DNA of 64,000 nt from Trebouxia sp. TZW2008 (taxonomy: Eukaryota > Chlorophyta > Trebouxiophyceae > Trebouxiales > Trebouxiaceae): the NCBI GenBank assembly GCA_002118135.1, contig BDIU01000242.1:63870-127869 (forward strand), in the 5' to 3' direction. Of the stretch, positions 22,610 to 35,138 are shown in pieces; position 1 is the first letter of the stretch; every line of letters starts with the position of its first letter. Both the position numbers and the translations under genes were made by a program. The notes under the pieces are model-generated. The model saw nothing but the letters and a program-made list of their open reading frames with translations. It was not told the origin of the DNA and did not search any database.

Positions 22610-23597
22610 ATGCCTTGGACTGGGGCTGGTCAACACTACTCACTGGGTTCAGCACACTACGTTCTCGGTTGCGACAGTCTGCCCTTGTTCGCTTCGTCAG
22701 AGCAGTTTGTGAACAGTTGCCCGTTCAAGTGCTGTGGTCCGGCTGCTGAGCGATGTCACAGCAACTTCGGTGATCTTGCATGCACCATGTTCAAGGCGGA
22801 CGGCAGAGTGCGAGAACTCTTCCGTAAGTACGGGAAGACTGCCTTGGCTACTCATCTGGCAGTATATGCAGTAAGCTTTTCAGGTGAGCGCAATTTGGAT
22901 CTTGTGTACGCCTGGCTCCTGTGTCTTGTTAGCAAGCAGCTCACCCTGCTTGATGTTGCAGGGCTGTACGTTGCCATCGAGAACCACTTTGACCCACACA
23001 GCCTCCTGATCAAGTACGGACTGCTCTCAGGTACAGCTTTGCATGCACTTGTGTCGCTCATGTGCCCCAAATAGCAAGCCACAATACCTGAGACCCTTCA
23101 CGTGGCATCCTGCAGATAAAGAAGTTGAGGATGACAAGGATGTGAGTCAGCGCGGCTGGTTCACAAATCTGTTGTCAGGGCCCAGTTCATCAATTGCGCT
23201 GGCATTTCTGTGCAACAAGGCACTCTTGCCAGTGCGCGCCCCACTTACCATTGGACTAACCCCCATGGTAGCTAGGTATGCACCTCGTGTTTTACATTAT
23301 GCAGCTCTGCTTGTAGGCATTTGCTTCCTGAATGCCTGCCAACTTGGCCTCAACAACCTTGAAATGTAGTTGATGAACCACACTTGCTTGCGTGTCAAAC
23401 AGCCATTTTGCATGTTGCTGGTCCCTTGATGCAAGTCTGCTGTCCCCAGGGCGCTGCAACAGAGAGTTGTCACAGCAGCTAGCGCTGCTGCCTCCAAGCA
23501 TTCATCCACGCCATACTCAACCACGACAGCCACCAGCCAAGCCAGAAGCGCACAGCTGAAAGACAAGGCTGCTGCCGAGTCCAAAGGGTCGCAATAA
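22610..23597 (+). CDS. DUF1279 (FAM210-like) organelle membrane protein
   Basis: Four exons (22610-22883, 22962-23030, 23116-23275, 23450-23597) give 216 aa. The core ELFRKYGKTALATHLAVYAV, GLYVAIENHFDP and KYGLLS, then FLCNKALLPVRAPLTIGLTP, is the DUF1279 signature, with hydrophobic stretches at each end. FAM210 proteins sit in the inner mitochondrial membrane in animals, and plant forms are predicted in organelles. The first 60 residues carry no motif and may be a targeting sequence, so the exact start is uncertain. The tail after the domain (ALQQRVVTAASAAASK onward) is Ala/Ser/Lys-rich. Every junction has a GT..AG border and restores phase. The last exon rests on phase and acceptor only. 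Confidence 0.85.
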
Positions 23598-24879
23598 CAC
23601 ATGCAGCCCCTTCTGCTGTGCACAAATTGGATGCAAAGGGCAGAGCAGCTCTCAAAAGCCAGCAAAATGACACACAAAATCTGCCACCCTCTGTCCCAAC
23701 CACATCATACCCAAATAATCATGCCATGTGGGGTGCATAGCCTTTGTGCTGTCAACCTGTCAGGGAAGCAAGCATCCTGCCCTATCAGCACAAGTCAGGC
23801 TCCACAGTCAGCACCCATGACAGCGCTCAGGGTGCTGCTAAGAAGACGTTTCGGCACTCACATGTGCACTTTGCAACCATGCACTGCAACTTAAGCTTGC
23901 AAAACTTAGGCTTTCGAAACACAATTTTACAGGCAAGGAATGAACAATGGCAACATGTGCAACAGAACCGCATGGAAGAGTGTCATGGTTGATTGCAGAT
24001 GTGCTATACCCTGAGGCATGCAATTGCCTAGTTTGGACTTGCCCTGGTCGAGATTTGCAAGTCTATACCTGATGATGTCTGCTTATGCATCCTGTCATCA
24101 CATATATGGTATGTATACTACTACGCAGTCTGTTGTCATGTACTACATGACATACGATATGCATATGATCGCATCTGTAGTGACCCCAGCATGGCAGGAC
24201 ACGACTGTTCTGGACACTGACAGGCTGGACTATACTTACACCTGACACGTAGACATACACGTTTCTGCAGGCAGCATGACATGGAAAGCAACTAGCGCAA
24301 TGCACTCTGCCACTGCAGTACAGCTGTTCTAGGAGGCGATCTACCAAAATCCTCAGTGACAGCACGCATAAAATGTCTTATATATACACCTGTCTATTGT
24401 ACAGCGCAAGCTTCATCATGACATCTACATGTTGTGTTCTACTGTACACAAGCTATAGGTATGGGGTTCTCATCTGCATCTAGCCTGTCCTTGCACCCAT
24501 TGCACATACATAACAACTTTGTCTGAGGACTTGTCAACGCTATGCCAATTCTTCAGCTTCTTTCATGTAATCGGCAATGTCATCTTTTGGGCTGCATGCC
24601 AACATACTAGATGAGAGCATGCGCAATATATAGATTGTGTAGAAGGTGTGCATCTGCAGGAGACATGCCTTGCTCCACCGCTGTACTGCTAGACACGTTC
24701 ATGAAGCAGTCATGAAATTACCATTCTAAAGTGAAGCTGCGATCACACGGCAAGCTTGCGCATTGACGGCAACTGCTGCACATCGCCAGTTGCAATCAGG
24801 TGCAGCTCACCTTCCCCAGACACCCTTGCTGCCGTGCCCACCCTTTTTGGGTGAAGCCTGCAATTTGTTACCTGCGAAA
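23598..24879. other. Convergent intergenic region
   Basis: Two genes end toward each other here. It should hold both 3' UTRs. I found no frame with family similarity, no tRNA and no clear repeat. Confidence 0.5.
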
Positions 24880-25349
24880 TCAGAATTCAATGAGCAGGTC
24901 ACGCTCGACATACACGCAAGACAGCAAGCGGAAGTGTAATAGACCTGATCGACGCTCCAGCTTGTCAAGGCCTTGCTTGAGCCTTTCGTTCTTCTCGTGC
25001 TGGAGCTGCTTGAGTCTGACATCATCTGGCCGAGGGGACATTCTGAAGTTTGAGCTGTCGCAATGCTGTGCAAGGCCGTCGCTGGGGTGTGTAGCAGCAA
25101 TCTCCGACATCAGTCCAACGATGTCGGAACAATGCAATGCATTGGGAATCTGGCTCGAGGCAAGGCAAACTTTATGTTGCCGCCTGGGCCAAGCATAGGA
25201 TGCCCTTCATGCTGAACGCGGGTGTATAGTGCAGCACATACCATTGGGGCGTGCACAACGTGCGTACACAGCGCAGGACCCTGCATTGAGCAGTATGCAT
25301 GCAAAGCTTCTTCCTTTGTGTTGATCTGCATGTTGTGTTTTGAGAGCAT
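24880..25349 (-). CDS. Small coiled-coil protein, function unknown
   Basis: Two exons, 25242-25349 and 24880-25149, joined phase 0 through a strong ATG|GTATGT donor and a CCAG acceptor, give 125 aa. The first exon has an acidic/basic start (MLSKHNMQINTKEEALHAYC). The second reads SDIVGLMSEIAATHPSDG, then a charged heptad-like helix (VRLKQLQHEKNERLKQGLDK) and ends RDLLIEF. I do not recognise the family. It has no membrane segment or signal peptide. The start is the first ATG after an in-frame stop. Confidence 0.55.
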
Positions 25350-25480
25350 CGGGCGAAGTTCACTTTGAACCTGCGATTCAGCAGTGCTCGAGCGCGCGGG
25401 TTCTATCTTGACGAACGGTGCAAAGGCTGCAATCAAGGCGTCAGGCAGTGCTGCGAGCGAGGTCGCAAGTGGTTGTCAAG
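25350..25480. promoter_or_regulatory. Short divergent promoter region
   Basis: Only 131 bp separate the start of the small coiled-coil gene (minus) and the proposed start of the nucleoporin gene (plus), so the two probably share a bidirectional promoter. Confidence 0.4.
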
Positions 25481-28400
25481 TATGCCGAAAAGGAAAAAAG
25501 TTGCGGACGCGACTCATGACACGGTGCTGGACGCTTGTGAAGCGCATGCTGCGCATCATCTGCTAAATTTGCTGCAAGCTCAACGCAGTGCAGCTGCAGG
25601 ACGAGGCCAACGAGGAACAGTCACGTATCAAACACACTGTGATGTTGAACTCCAGTTTCTTCAGGTCAAGCTTTTTCAGCTCAGCATGTCCATCAAATGA
25701 TGTCAGCATGACTGCACATATGCAGAGAAAGCAGAATGCGCATGGTGCTTGCATTTCAGTCTGTAGTTTTCTTGCAGAAAGTATTTGAGGAATAACAAGT
25801 CAAATGTTTGACCATGTGAGGCACATGATGCATGACAATCTCAATCCTGACACATGCACGCTTGGATGCAGATGGATACAGGATCAGCATGCCAACCATT
25901 GCACAGAGTTCTGGCGGAATGGCTTGGAGGACTACCTAAGATATGGCAAGGAAATTCAAGCGAAATATCCTGTAGCCAGTGACACACAAAGCACTGTCCC
26001 ATTGACAGCAGGTCAGCTAGACATAGCTACCAAAAGACCAGCAGCCTTTTTGCACGCAACTCGCTCACACTTCTGTAGAGGTTGTCACAACATTGTGTGC
26101 AGTCTTCTGGTATACTGGACGCCAAGGCATTCTGCACCACATGAGGCACACCTGCCCCTGTATGACATGTCTGAAGCAAATATGCTGTTTGCTGCATCAT
26201 GCAGGTGTGGGTAATACAAGACAGGAAACAACATTGAAAGCACAAAAACCCAATGCTACTCTGCCATTCAGCCAGACAGCCTCTGCTTCAGCTGCTTCAG
26301 GGCCAGCCGCCAATCACACAGCAACCAACTCGCTCTTTGCATCTGACAACAATCCTGCATCATATCTGGCTAATGCTAGCTGGGGCGCCGTGGCTTCTAA
26401 TGCTGCTATATCAGTTTCACAGCCAGGCCAGAGCATCAGTCTGGCACCAGCAGCATCGTCGCAGCAGCATTTTGGCGGCAACAAACATCAGCCAAGCAAG
26501 AGCTTCAGCAAACCTGATGTTGGCAACACAAAGCCAACCACTGCCTCCGAGCCAGCAGGCACAAGTGCATCAAGTAGCGCCTTGTTCCCTCCTTTCAGCT
26601 CGCCTGCAATCAGTGCACCAGCCACTTCTGCGCCTGCAATGCCACCCTTCAGCTTCGGGAGCTCTCAGCCAGCTTTCAGTTTTGGCAGCTCTACACCATC
26701 CGCTGCCTTAGGCATGCCACCAGCAGCAAGCTCCAGTCAAACTGCATCTGCAGGGCTTGGCCAGCCCTTTCCTACAGCCGCCTCAAGTGGCCCAAGTGCC
26801 AGTCAACCAGCTGGCAGCACCAGCCTGTTGAGCCCTGCCTTAGGCTTGCCACAAGCCTCTTTTAGTGGTGCAGAGTTTGGCAGCCCCTTGCAAACATTTG
26901 AGACACAATCTGCAGCGAAGCCTTCAGGCAGTGCGTCCCTGCTTGGCAGCTCCCTGAGACCACCAGATACACAGCCAGCAGCCAAGCCTGCAGGAACTGC
27001 TGCTGCTGCTGCTGCTGCTGCTGGCACAGGGACGTCAGGAGCACCGTCATCTGCTGCCCCTGCTACAGCTAATGCTGCATCCACGGCCGCCAGTCCTCGA
27101 TCTCTGTTCTCTTTTGGCTCTAGCCAACCTGCCTTTGGCTCCAGTAACTTTGCCTTCGGGGCAAGCCAAGCTGCATCTGGGTCAAGCGCTCCTGCCTCTA
27201 GCTCCAGTCAGCCTTTTGCCTTTGGCTCCAGTCAGCCTTCTGCCTTTGGCTCCAGTCAGCCTGCCTTTGGTTCCAGTCAGCCCGCCTTTAGTTCCAGTCA
27301 GCCTTTTGCCTTTGGGGGAAGCTCACCTGCCTCAGGGTCCAGCTCTCCTACCTTTGGTTCCAGCTTGCCTGCCTTTGGCTCCCCTCTTGCAGCGGCAAGT
27401 GCTAGTCAGCCAGGAACATCAGGCGCCCTGGCCCCTTGCTCCTTTGGAGCAAGCCAGCCAGCCTCGTCAGCTGCCAGTCAGCCAAGTATGTTTGGCTCAG
27501 GGTCAGCTTCAGGTGAGTCTTGACTGCCTATCCATGTGTTTTGACAGACTTGCTTCAAGCCGTTGGCTTGAACCCTTGGCTTTGGGCCTAGGGTGCCTGT
27601 ATTTATCGAGAATATAGATGCAAACGTTCCGCATGCTGTGCAAAGGTCGAGTTCAGTTTGCCTGCTGCCGCTGTGCTGGCATGGCACATGCATGGCATGG
27701 CATGGGTCGATGAGATGCATTGATTGCACATGAGACTTCCTTGCAGCTGAGCTGGGTTCAGCAACTCAGTGTGTCAACGCATCTGACCAGTTTCTGCCAA
27801 ATCTCATTAGTTGGCATGCATGCCAGACAACACTGGGCACTGCAAATTCTTTTGCGACACACCCAATAGGTGTGTTGAGTGCATCAAAGACATTGGGATG
27901 CAGGTGCCTTGCCCACATTTTCCTGGGGTGCTCCTCCCAGCTCTTCAGCTGCTGTTAGTGGCTCAGCGTCAGCTTCAGGCCTCTTTAGCTTCAGTCTACC
28001 ACCAGGTCAGACCGCTGTCAATCACACTTACGCACTGAACTTGTGCAGCATCGTGCTCCATTGTCACCAGCACACAATGTGTCATGACTTGGACATCTGT
28101 TTGGCATATTTTGCAGTGGACCCCTGAATTTACCTGCTTGCATGCATTGTGTCTGCTTGTTACATGTGAGCTTTCATGCAGCACTCTTCATGTTCACGTT
28201 TCACATAAGTTTCTACGTCCTTGCCTTGCATGCTACCCCTGTCACATCTTGAACAGGTTGAGGATTTGCTGTGCTGTCATTGCCGTTACGCGCAGCTGGT
28301 CCTGTCAATGCTGTTGAAGTCACTTGTTGGCAACCTGGAATGTGCATATGCAGGGCAGAATGGGGCTGGCCCTTCGTTTGGTGCCCCTGCTGCACAGGCA

Positions 28401-29729
28401 AATGGTGCTGCAGATGGAGAGGAACAGGCTGAGCCTGAAGAAGCAGTAAGTACTTCTATAACTTTCAGGAATGTTTGCACGCTTGCACACGTCTTGCATG
28501 GCCAACATACATTTTTAGTTGGACAGCTGCTGGCGGAGACTCGTCGATATAGCATCAATGTCAAAAGTGTTTCTGCATCAGCAGTCAGCAGTATATCACC
28601 AACTTGCATGGATGTACAGCATGCCAAAGACTTTGCTTCAAATGCAGCCACGTCTTTGCAGCAGTCATAAAACCAAGATTCAAGCAGTGCTGACTTGCCT
28701 GCAGGTGGTGTATGAGAAAACAGAAGGCGTGTTGGAAAGTCAGGAAGTCAAATGGGCTTATCTCAAACAAGTAAGTGCACACTGCAGACGCAACTTCACA
28801 GTCAACCCACCTGTTTAGTGAACTTTGCTTACTTCTTGATATTGGCACCATTTTGCAGCTATTGCTTGCAGCGTATAGCACAAAGGCATATGCTCCTGTC
28901 AGACATAGCCTGCAAGATGAGTTGTTGAAGCAGAGACTAGTCCCACAGCACTTGTGAGACATCAATTGTCATGCACATCAACGCCCTGTTGCTGCAATAC
29001 CACTCCTTAGACACCATTTGTCTACACAAAGCAGTTGTCTGTATGCACCAGTGCCCTTTTGCTGCAGGGCAAATGGGGCAAGTTTCGGCAGGGCAAAGTA
29101 CTGGTCTGTCAGCCCTCTGGCACGTCCAAGCCTTATCTGCAGTTTCAGACAAGCGGCTATGTGGTTGGAACAGCTCACGCCCAGACCAAGCTTACCCAGG
29201 TGATGCATCTTTAAGCCAATCATATGCATACTGCAGCACCTTCCAGTCCGTACGGCTGCATTGCTGAGCCAGCTGCATGGTTGCACATGCAAGATGAAGT
29301 GGTTCTGCTGGAATGCATATGAGTCCAGAGGATCCTACAGCATGCGTTGATGGCTTAGCAGTATCATGCAGTTGCAGCCAGCGGCATCGGATCTCTACGT
29401 CATTATGCATTGCGTGGGGTGCATGAGCCTGACAGCAGATCATTTGTTAACACAACAAGTGTAAGGATTGATGCATGCCATCTGCAATGGTGTGCAACAA
29501 ATGGGCATACTTCGCCTGCGGCTTGCTGATGCATTTGCACCTTGTGCTGCAGCATAGTGCAGATGCCAAGCGGGTTCTGGGGACACTAGCTATGAGCATG
29601 CGGCAAGTGGACAAGGAGTCTGGTGCAGAGTCTTTCGATGAGCCTGAGTCACAGATGACAATGATTGTGTGCAAGTCGTCAGACGCAGCCAAGAAAATAG
29701 TTGACAAGATGCCTGACCCTCAGAAGTGA
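25481..29729 (+). CDS. Nup50/Nup2-like FG nucleoporin with RanBP1-like C-terminus
   Basis: Exons supported by phase: 25872-25971, 26225-27512, 27904-28005, 28354-28445, 28705-28770, 29068-29199, 29553-29729 (stop). The exon at 25872 encodes WIQDQHANHCTEFWRNG then LEDYLRYGKEIQAKYP, resembling the N-terminal helix of plant Nup50. The large exon is Ser/Ala/Pro-rich with many FGSS and SQPAFG repeats, the usual transport-receptor docking region. The last exons (KWGKFRQGKVLV and VCKSSDAAKKIVDKM) fit the start and end of a Ran-binding fold, though its middle is poorly matched. The first exon is uncertain: ATG at 25481 begins MPKRKK, a basic nuclear-type start, but I could not find a donor in the right phase for it. 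Role inferred: nuclear pore basket, import complex recycling. Confidence 0.72.
26630..27510 (+). repeat. FG-repeat and poly-Ala coding region
   Basis: Tandem SFGSSQPAF-like codon repeats with a period near 27-30 bp, densest at 27110-27330, plus a GCT run at 27000-27023 coding eight or nine Ala. This is low-complexity sequence of a disordered FG domain. Confidence 0.85.
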
Positions 29730-30074
29730 AATGCCCAGCTGCTTTTGTTAAAGTCTGAGTATGGAGTGCATGCATGACAAGCACATTCATTATTGGACAT
29801 GCTGAGCGTTCTATTCTTTAGTTGTGCGTTATAGAAAACTAGTGTGCCTCACAAGTCACGTGCTAGGCCAGCCTCCCGATCAGGTGTGTTACCAAACGAA
29901 CACCGCCTTGCAGTTGGAGAGCCAAGCATGGTGTGTCTGGCGGACTGAACTAAACTGAGTGCCTGGTGGGCTGGCAAGAGAGTTCTTGATGTGTGAACAA
30001 GATTGCAAAGCAGTCTAATAGTCAGTCACTATAATGTAATAGCTTATGTTGCTGATCTGACGCCCCGCAGCTCT
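29730..30074. other. Convergent intergenic region, 345 bp
   Basis: It lies between the stop of the nucleoporin gene and the stop of the dehydrogenase gene. No coding frame or RNA gene seen. Confidence 0.5.
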
Positions 30075-32832
30075 TCATTTCTTCTGAATGACTTTAGCCT
30101 TGCTGGTAGGCCCAGACTGGTAGGTTGCATACATGACAATCTCTGCAATCTGTACATGTGCTGGCCTGCAGAACACAGATTGGCATCAATTCCTTGAATT
30201 GCTCAAAGTGCACTGCAAGGCTCAGTCTCCGGGTGCTGCATATGCCTCAGCTTAGGTGTGAGTGGTGTCACAGATACTCTCACGTCCAAGTGACCTTTGA
30301 GTCTCAAAAGCTTTTGGCAGCTTGATCTGACTGTAGTTTGATGCAGTCAAAGACGCAGCCAAGCAGCCACAGTAACCTTTCTTGACATGGACATAGACTT
30401 GGTGCAGTGTGCAGCAGACACAGCATCGCCAAGAGCAACACATGTTGCCACTACCGATGAAACAGCACTAAAGACGGTGACTTGTGAACACAGCATCTTG
30501 TGCGGCATGTGCATGGGCCCGGGCATGATGTGTGTCTCAGATGCTCTCATGCCCAAAGTGACCACTGCATCTCATACCTTGTTGCTGCATACAGCACATT
30601 GTCTGCCACATCAGCTGCATTCAAGGGGATGATGCCATCATACACAGCCGCAGCTTTGCCCTCATCCCCAGAATACCTCACTTTGCTGAATTCAGTCTGT
30701 ACTGCTCCAGGACTGATGGCTGTGACTCTAATATCAGTCCCCACCAGGTCATGCCTTGCTGAATTGGTGAAGGCATCTATGAAATGCTTTGTGCCTGAGT
30801 AGATGGAGCCACCTGCACAAACAAAATCAGAACTTTTGGTATCATGGTCAAATGTTTTGTGATCGACCATTTACAATCACAAAGCCTTACTTCTTGTGCT
30901 GGAAGTGAACTTGCTGATTAGGGTGGTCATGCAGCCCAGGTCATTGACTACATCTTGGCAGGATGTAGTATGGATGACATTGGTCAAGCACAATCAGCAA
31001 AACCAGGCAAGCATCATCCTTTCTGCATGACTCACGTACTAGCGTTGAAGGGACGAGTGCCTTCACGCCCCAAAGGGTTCAAGAAATGTCCTGTACTCAA
31101 TTGGGCTCGTGACAGAAACATGCCACCACACTTACTTGCTCTGAACAAGGTCCTGCTGTCTCATCACAACAAGATAATTGACAGGCTTGAGATGGGCTGT
31201 GACATTGTCAAGCGCATTTCCTTGTTGTAGTTTACACTCGACGCTTAGAGTGTGCTTAAGGTCTTAGAAAGTTGGTTTTACTAACTTGCAAAGGGGTACT
31301 ATATTAGGCCCACCATTGAGGGTTCAGAAGCGTGGTGGTAGGGTTTAGGGCTGTAGGGAAGAGTACGCTACAATTAAAGAAGGGCTGTGCAGCGTACCTG
31401 GGTAGGCATGATGCGCTGCAACTGAGGAGATGTTGATGATGTGCCCCCTGTTGCGCTTGACCATGCCAGCAGCAAACAGCTTTGTCAATATGGCCACAGC
31501 TGTGACATTGGTGTCTACCATTTGCCTCAATTGCTGCAAACATGCAAAATTACTTGAGCCTGCATGCTGGACCTAAGCTCTGGTGCGAATGTGGTCCACG
31601 CGCATCAGTTGACTGATGCCACTCTGTCAAGACTAGCTCATGGCATGCACACATGCTGAGAACTTGATGGCATATCAAGTACAACTCACAAGACCTGGTA
31701 TGATTGAAGGCATACTACCACTGCTTATTTGAATACAAAAGTGAGCCCTGGCATCTGTCTCAATGTGCCAATGATGCAATGCTACAGCAGCTGCTCGTAC
31801 TGGTGTCAAGACAAATAGAGGCATCTTAACATCTGCAGTAGGCATGCTGACTCACCTCGATACTGTTTTCTTGCACTGGTGCAGTTCCCAATGCTAGGCC
31901 TGCATTGTTGAGCAAAATGTCTACCTGCAGCAGAGTCCTCAGCATTACGTGCAATGTATGACTGCGAGGGCAGAGCATCCATTGTAGCGTTCCAAGCACA
32001 CAGCAACATCGAGAAGAAGACAAGAACATGCACAGTTTGCTGGCTGATCTGGCAACAGACTGTTATCACATGACTCGACATGGATGCACAGCATTGAATA
32101 TGTCTGCTTGGCTCATGACAGTAAAGTTACCTCCTGAAAGTCGTCTGGAAGTTGTGAGGGCAGCTGTTGGGTCTTGTCATGTTCTTGCACATCTAGAGTG
32201 ACGGTATGAATGGGCACCTGTCAACCATGACAGATGGTCATGCCATCAACAGACAAAAGCAGATGGCTCTTGTAAGTCGAGCTTCTGAGGCTAAGATTCG
32301 TGCGATCACCTTGTAGGCTTCCTCCAATTGCTTGGACAAGGCATTGAGACGTTCTGTCCTACGAGCTGATAAAATGAGTTTGCAGCCAGCCTCTGCAAAC
32401 CTCCACGCGCAGGCTTCGCCAATACCCGAGCTGGCCCCTGCAGACCGACATTCTGTATGCGAAGGTTGCTTCGAGCGGGTGCAGTTTGACCTGCATGCTT
32501 TGGACCAATGCTCCATACGTGCTGGGTAGGTGCAGAGACCTCTTGGGGTCACATGTTACGGTTGCGAGTGAGCATGCAGGCTGAAGTGCGGCATCCACCG
32601 CAATGCAGTTCGACATATGCAGCGCCACGCAGTAAGCGACACTTCATCATGCCATCTCACCTGTGATGAGTACTGTCTGGCCTTTGAGGTCGAGAACGGG
32701 ATATAGCTTGCTCATGCTTGCTCGTTGAACTGCCTGCGTGTTACGGCAACTCGCGAATGCGGATGCGCTTGATCCGGTGAACGTGACGGAGCACTTCAAG
32801 GAAAAGAATCTCGCTCTTGACAGCAAGTTCAT
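30075..32832 (-). CDS. NADP-type short-chain dehydrogenase/reductase (SDR), possible transit peptide
   Basis: Seven exons: 32661-32832 (or from 32715), 32310-32437, 32131-32217, 31856-31924, 31398-31533, 30578-30812, 30075-30165. All junctions keep phase. Motifs in order: TGASSGIG cofactor loop, LSARR (Arg residues favour NADP), LDVQEHD, NNAG, NISS with the catalytic Ser, YSGTK with catalytic Tyr and Lys, then ISPGAVQTEF. The C-terminus HVQIAEIVMYAT is typical of the YdfG/serine 3-dehydrogenase branch of classical SDRs. The substrate is not predictable. Two in-frame starts exist: ATG 32715 gives 266 aa, and ATG 32832 adds 39 residues rich in Arg and Ser (MNLLSRARFFSLK...), which looks like an organelle presequence. 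Confidence 0.9.
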
Positions 32833-33025
32833 GCACGATCAGCGGCGAACGAACGCGCAAAGAGCGACCAGACAGAGCAAGCAAACCATGACTAAGCATG
32901 TGCATGCACGTGGTGAAAGTGTTCTTGGTTCTGGCGCTCGTCTGGCGCTTGCTTGCCCGGACGGGAGCTTGAGATGCCCACGAAGATGTTGTACTCAGCA
33001 CCAGCACCCATATGAAGCAGAAGGC
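32833..33025. promoter_or_regulatory. Divergent promoter region, 193 bp
   Basis: It separates the dehydrogenase (minus) from the type I membrane protein (plus). No motif recognised. Confidence 0.4.
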
Positions 33026-35138
33026 ATGTTCCAGCAGTCTCTGCTGATCTTCATCTTGATCACTCTCTGTAAATTTTCTTCGGTCACAGCCAATTTTCAG
33101 GACGGCGAGTTTGTGCCGACAGCCAGGCGAGCTCAATTTCACGGGGTGCGCTCTTCGCTCACCCTTATGTCGATCGACATGCAAAGCGGTGCCACTTAAG
33201 CATGCTGTTGCCTGCAGGTGCGCACCGTCTGGCACGACTTGCTGGGGCGTCACTGCCCACGCTTTGGTCAAGACAGGGTGGTATGTCAATAAATTTGCCT
33301 GCTCTAGTGCTCTGCGTCAACACAGCAAGCATGCTGCGTGTCATGGCAGGTAGCTGTTCCCTTGCCACATCCACACGGTCAACATCAAGGGGATGATTAC
33401 AAGATTTCCCTGTCATTTGACCGTAAGTCAACTGATTGTCTGCTTGGCACTGTGTGTCACTTGCACCACTTGAGTAGCAAATCAAAGCATGCCAGGAGCA
33501 ACTCTGCTGTGGTATGCTCAAAGCAAGTCTGGTGTGTTGCTCAGATGACCGCTTACTAACCCATTGGTTGAGAGTGATTGGCAAGCATGCTCCCTCAGCG
33601 CCAATGATTGACATTGAGCTGACTCAGAGAGCAGATATACTGATTTCAGCAAAAGCCAAGGCAAGATACTCACTATCTGCTCATCTCTGCATACACCTCA
33701 CTCTGAGCGTGTTCAGAACTGAATTGCCGTCACTGTGCATGCAATACAAATGCATTCGAACTCAGAGAGTTGATGTGCTGATGTCAGCAAAAGCCAAGGC
33801 AAGCTGTCAGTCATCTGCTTCATCACACATTTCAGCACAGCTTGTAGAGATCTCAGCAGCAATTAGCTTCAGATGCTTTCAGCTCGCTTGCTGAGAATAT
33901 GCATCCTTTGCAACCTGCATCACCACACATTACAGATCATCTGCTTCGTCGCTGAATACTGCTCACTGTCATCATGTCTTGGACTCGTTTGCCATCACTG
34001 TGCTGGTGCACATGCAGTAGCCTATGTCAAATGCAAATGTAGCCAAAGCCAGACCTGTGTCTTCTGATCAGCGATCTGCAGCAAGCATGATGATGTTGTG
34101 CCACAGACATGCGTTCAAGCCATGATGGTCAACGTGTCTTCCTTGCACCTGGGGTTGCTGCTGTTGGCATTGTGTCAGAATCTCAGCAGTCTTGCAGCGC
34201 ATGCACAGCACAGCTGACTGAAGCCATGCCAAAGATCCATGGGTCATAATGAGGCGTAAGATCACAAAGCCCGACATAGTCACAGTGTGGACATAGTATG
34301 TGCACAGACATGACTAAAGCGTCGCTGCAGGTGATACCTGTGCCCAATTTCTACCTACGCCAGCATGAGTTGCTGCTTGCTGAGTTTCAGAACAGCACAC
34401 ATTGGCCCAAGCACCTGCTAGTGAGGTATCGCTGGGCGCACAACAGTGCACTCAACGTCAATGCAGCGATGTATGTTTTGTTTGCTCTAGGTAAGCTAAA
34501 CCTCTTTCTGCCAAAGCCATCTGCGCTTTGCATGCGCACAGAAAGCAGAAATGACAAGAAAAAACACAGCAACACCAAAGCTTTGCATGCAGCCCCTACT
34601 GTGTTTGCCTCCTATGCCTTTGCAACAACATATGCGCCATGGTGTTTGGCGCACAAGCATTACACCCCATTGGGCACAGGCGCAGCTGAATCAGACAAAT
34701 TCATATGGATTCACTCCTCATGTCAGCGTATGCGCTGCTGAGACTGTTCTACAAATGCTTTCAGTCTGTGGATATGAGTCGATTGCAGCATATGCTGAAA
34801 GCTCTGACGCTGCTCCCGTGGCCATGGTATGCGTGCAAGTTCCCTACCTTGCAGACTTGTTCCACTCTCAAAATGATGAGGAGCTTGAAAAATCAGTTTA
34901 AGAAGAGCTGTGTGAAGATGGGCTTGCTGTGCTGCAGTGTGACTTGAGACTTGTCTTAATCAGCAGAATGTGGACAGGATCTGACGCAAGCTTGTGTGCT
35001 GTCCATGCAGGCATCTTCTCCTCAGCTGTCTTGGCTGTGAATGTCATTGTCAGCTACCAACAGAAGCTTTCAGACTTCATGGCAGATCTGTCCAGTGAAG
35101 GCTTGCAAGGAGGGCCTCCTGTTGCCAAGGTTGAGTGA
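33026..35138 (+). CDS. Type I single-pass membrane protein, plant/algal type, unknown function
   Basis: Six exons: 33026-33145, 33218-33277, 33350-33422, 33599-33660, 34331-34490, 35011-35138, giving 200 aa. Residues 1-22 are a clear signal peptide (MFQQSLLIFILITL...). The lumenal part has EFVPTARRAQFHG, WHDLLGRHCPRFG and HWPKHLLVRYRW. A single transmembrane helix of about 23 residues follows, formed across the last junction (VLFALG joined to IFSSAVLAVNVIV), then a short cytosolic tail ending VAKVE. The pattern recalls a conserved plant protein of unknown role, but I cannot name it. Exon 4 ends AAG|GCAAGA, a GC donor, the only way to keep phase. TGTAA at 35189 is a likely poly(A) signal. An extra frame at 34826-34885 is not needed. 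Confidence 0.78.
33755..34060 (+). repeat. Diverged copies of exon 4 of the membrane-protein gene
   Basis: The exon 4 end (ACTCAGAGAG...TCAGCAAAAGCCAAG|GCAAG) is repeated at 33760-33806 with its GC donor intact, 137 bp downstream. A weaker copy lies near 33990-34060. All are inside the intron between exons 4 and 5. Confidence 0.7.

Noticed and set aside
24063..24365. A 100-codon minus-strand frame in the convergent gap
   Set aside because: Cys/His/Tyr-rich translation typical of noncoding DNA, no splice partners and no family match.
33026..33145. Reading the first exon of the membrane protein gene as part of the dehydrogenase N-terminus in antisense
   Set aside because: The plus strand gives a textbook signal peptide and phase-consistent exons. 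The antisense frame has no motif.
34826..34885. Possible extra exon in the type I membrane protein gene
   Set aside because: Skipping it joins VLFALG to IFSSAVLAV and forms one perfect membrane helix in phase; including it would break that helix and end in a stop.
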